DNA of 64,000 nucleotides from an uncultured Pseudodesulfovibrio sp. (lineage in GTDB: Bacteria; Desulfobacterota; Desulfovibrionia; Desulfovibrionales; Desulfovibrionaceae). Each line of letters begins with the position of its first letter. Position 1 is the stretch's first letter. Of this stretch, positions 61,842 to 64,000 are shown in pieces. Location of the stretch: positions 134,001 through 198,000 of the forward strand of contig NZ_OY761823.1 in NCBI RefSeq assembly GCF_963664965.1, written 5' to 3'. Position numbers and translations under genes: made by a program. The notes under the pieces are model-generated. The model did not search any database. It was not told where the DNA came from and saw only the letters and a program-made list of their open reading frames with translations.

Positions 61842-64000
61842 CTACCCGCCGAGCTTGTAGAACAGGCTTGCCTGCGTGCAGCAACCGCTGAACCCGAGCG
61901 CCTTGTAGACCTTGTCCATGCACACGGCCTCACGCACCACGCCCGCCAGATGATCGAGCGCATCTTCGAGGTCGAACCGGACCTGCACCTGCTCCAGAGG
62001 CGACAGCCCCTTTTCCATGCGAAGTTCGTCAATGAACCAGCGGCGGAACTCGTCGCTGTCGAACAGGCCGTGAAGATACGTCCCCCAGACCCGTCCGTCG
62101 GCGCGGGTGTAACCGAGCGGGTTTCCTTCGTTGTCACGCACGGCCACACGCAGGTCCTCGGCCAGCGGCTTGGTCTGCCCGTGATGAATTTCATAACCGT
62201 GCACGCGGTGGCCGGACTGGGAATGCTGGCCCCATGTCCGCACAAGCGTCTTTTCCGGCGCGAGCGTCGTCTGCACCGGCAGCAGGCCGAAACCGTCCAC
62301 ACGGGTCGTCTCTGACTCCAGTCCGTACGGGTCGTCCACGAGTTCGCCCATCATCTGGAAACCGCCGCATATTCCCACTATGCGGGTGCGATGCCCGTTG
62401 TTGGCAAGCTCTCGAATGGCAGCGGCCATCCCCTGCCCGCGCAGGGCCTTCATGTCCGGCACCGTGGACTTGGAGCCGGGAATGATGACCGCGTCCGGCG
62501 TGCCGAGATCATGGGCGTCCGTGACCACACGCACACGCACATCCGGCTCGGCGAAAAGCGGGTCGATGTCGTTGAAATTCGAAATGCGCGGCAGGTCGAT
62601 CACCGCGATATCAACGCACTCCTCTTCCGGAAACTTGTCCCCTTCGGGCCGGAACCCTTCCTTGAACGAGACCGAGTCTTCCTCGGGCAAACCAAGGGAA
62701 TGGATGTACGGGATGGTTCCCATGACTGGCTTGCCCGTATGCTCGAACATCTGCCCGAACGCGGGATCAAGCAGGCTGGCGTCGCCCCGAAACCGGTTGA
62801 TGAGGAAGCCTTCCACATGATTGCGCTCGGCAGGCGTCAACAGGTTCATGGTGCCGACCATGGAGGCGAACACGCCGCCCCGGTCGATGTCCCCGGCAAG
62901 CAGCACGCGGGCCTTGGCGTACTGTGCCATGGCCATGTTCACGATATCATGGTGCTTGAGATTCACTTCCGCAGGACTGCCCGCGCCTTCGAGGACCATG
63001 ATGTCATACTCGTTGGCAAGGGAATCGTAGGCGGTCTTCACGGCCTCCCACGCACGCGGCTTGTAGCGGACATACTCGGTCACGCTCATGTTGCCCACGG
63101 GCTGGCCCATGACGATCACCTGCGAACCGACGTCGGATCCCGGCTTGAGCAGGACCGGATTCATGCGTACGTCCGGCTTGAGGCGGCACGCCATGGCCTG
63201 CGTCACCTGCGCGCGTCCCATTTCGCCGCCCTGATCGGTGACAAACGAATTGAGCGACATGTTCTGCGCCTTGAACGGGGCCACGCGATACCCGTCCTGC
63301 AAAAAGATTCGACAAAAAGCCGCGGCCAGCACGGATTTTCCCGCATTGGAACTGGTCCCTTGTAACATGAGCGCGGGCGTGCGTTTCTTCCGGCGCACAA
63401 CAGGGGCCTTGGCGGTTCCGCTGACGGCTTCCATGGCGCTGATGAGGCGCTCGTTGTCGGCCTCGTTACGCACGGCCACCCGGAACCAGTTGTTGTCCAG
63501 CCCCTCATAGTTGCCGCACAGCCGAATGGCGATGTGATGCTCGGTCAGCAGCCGTTCCATGAGCGGGACCGCGTCCTGCCCTATCCGCTCCACCCGGCAC
63601 AGCAGGTAGTTCGCCTCACCGGGCATGACCTTGATCCCCGGCACCTGCCTGAGGCCCGATGCGAGATTTTCCCGCAGCAGGGATGTCTGCTCACGGGTCT
63701 TTTTCGCATACGCACGGTCACGCAGGCACCGCGCCCCCACCTTCTGGGCCAGCGTGTTCACCGACCACGCGGGCATGGACTGCTTCATACGCAGGATGAC
63801 GTCCGGGTCGGCAAATGCCAATCCCAGCCGGATGCCGGGAATGGCGAAAAACTTGGTCATGGACAGCACGGTGATGACGTTGGACGGCCTCTCCCTGATG
63901 AGCCGGTCCCGGTCCGCAGGCAGAAATTCGGCAAAGGATTCGTCCACCACGAACCGCGACTGCGGGAACATGGACGCCACCTCGCGCAGGTCAGCGGCGG
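61842..64000 (-). CDS. CobD-CobQ fusion (threonine-phosphate decarboxylase / cobyric acid synthase), partial at its 5' end
   Basis: The frame runs from TAG at 61842 open to the right edge, at least 719 residues. The N-terminal part is a class I PLP aminotransferase-fold domain of the CobD (L-threonine-O-3-phosphate decarboxylase) type, with the PLP lysine in [19 protein letters not shown] and a late NWFRVAVRN. From about 63410 a CobQ domain follows: [19 protein letters not shown] (P-loop), [25 protein letters not shown], and a glutaminase with [14 protein letters not shown]. It would supply aminopropanol phosphate and amidate the corrin. The true start is outside the window. Confidence 0.9.
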   Translation of the reverse strand, partial: AADLREVASMFPQSRFVVDESFAEFLPADRDRLIRERPSNVITVLSMTKFFAIPGIRLGLAFADPDVILRMKQSMPAWSVNTLAQKVGARCLRDRAYAKKTREQTSLLRENLASGLRQVPGIKVMPGEANYLLCRVERIGQDAVPLMERLLTEHHIAIRLCGNYEGLDNNWFRVAVRNEADNERLISAMEAVSGTAKAPVVRRKKRTPALMLQGTSSNAGKSVLAAAFCRIFLQDGYRVAPFKAQNMSLNSFVTDQGGEMGRAQVTQAMACRLKPDVRMNPVLLKPGSDVGSQVIVMGQPVGNMSVTEYVRYKPRAWEAVKTAYDSLANEYDIMVLEGAGSPAEVNLKHHDIVNMAMAQYAKARVLLAGDIDRGGVFASMVGTMNLLTPAERNHVEGFLINRFRGDASLLDPAFGQMFEHTGKPVMGTIPYIHSLGLPEEDSVSFKEGFRPEGDKFPEEECVDIAVIDLPRISNFNDIDPLFAEPDVRVRVVTDAHDLGTPDAVIIPGSKSTVPDMKALRGQGMAAAIRELANNGHRTRIVGICGGFQMMGELVDDPYGLESETTRVDGFGLLPVQTTLAPEKTLVRTWGQHSQSGHRVHGYEIHHGQTKPLAEDLRVAVRDNEGNPLGYTRADGRVWGTYLHGLFDSDEFRRWFIDELRMEKGLSPLEQVQVRFDLEDALDHLAGVVREAVCMDKVYKALGFSGCCTQASLFYKLGG

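Overview
The window is about 64 kb of a moderately GC-rich bacterial chromosome packed with housekeeping, motility and metabolic genes. The gene content suggests a motile, Gram-negative member of the Desulfovibrionaceae (Desulfobacterota). The evidence is a selenocysteine-containing HesB-like protein beside a cysteine paralogue, a motA-motB-motB'-fliL-fliN-fliO-fliP-fliQ operon, many orphan periplasmic solute-binding proteins, a liv-type transporter carrying its own acyl-CoA synthetase, and a CobD-CobQ fusion. The taxonomic call is inference from content. No phage, insertion sequence, rRNA, tRNA or CRISPR array was seen.

Layout, left part. 1-4.4 kb: a partial MFS transporter, a DUF523 protein, a YgjP-type metallopeptidase, purD-purE and a small anchored protein. 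4.5-9.0 kb: the nitrogen module amtB-glnB-glnD, with a -24/-12 (sigma-54) promoter just before amtB. 9.0-17.6 kb, minus strand: a Lon-related protease, then the flagellar and stator operon, with yggS as its first gene behind a very good sigma-28-type promoter. 17.8-19.5 kb: a glycosyltransferase with its own weaker sigma-28-like site, plausibly for flagellin glycosylation. 19.7-24.8 kb: topA, an orphan solute-binding protein, and pstB-phoU behind 11-bp-phased Pho-box-like repeats.

Middle part. 25-28 kb: rpsA behind a structured leader RNA, followed by sppA. 28-33.6 kb: an HD-GYP protein, uvrA, and a phenylacetate-CoA-ligase-like gene broken near its start by two one-base G insertions. 33.6-39.7 kb: stress and small proteins, an antiporter, the two HesB-like genes (the second decodes an in-frame UGA as selenocysteine), pyrR, a shikimate-kinase-like gene and a YkgJ-type protein. 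39.7-44 kb: two long repeat-rich gaps around a LytTR regulator and acs (acetyl-CoA synthetase).

Right part. 44-47.5 kb: a DegT-type sugar aminotransferase, a DUF3089 hydrolase, and a PhoB-type regulator with the same Pho-box-like repeats as pstB. 47.6-55.5 kb, minus strand: CBS-ACT protein, livG, acyl-CoA synthetase, livH, livM, livK and livF, read as one import-and-activate pathway for a carboxylic or amino acid. A pair of intergenic repeats lies between livK and livF. 55.7-64 kb: a NapH-like ferredoxin membrane protein, a second SppA-type lipoprotein, cobS, SAM hydrolase, YitT, a PocR-domain protein, another orphan solute-binding protein, and the CobD-CobQ fusion running off the right edge.

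The most striking item is the selenoprotein gene at 37497-37823, which ordinary gene calling splits at UGA. Other leads are the rpsA leader RNA, the four-copy GCCTCCGGCGGCC repeat family, the long imperfect inverted repeat at 39890-40233, and the promoter motifs that tie separate loci into motility, phosphate and nitrogen regulons.
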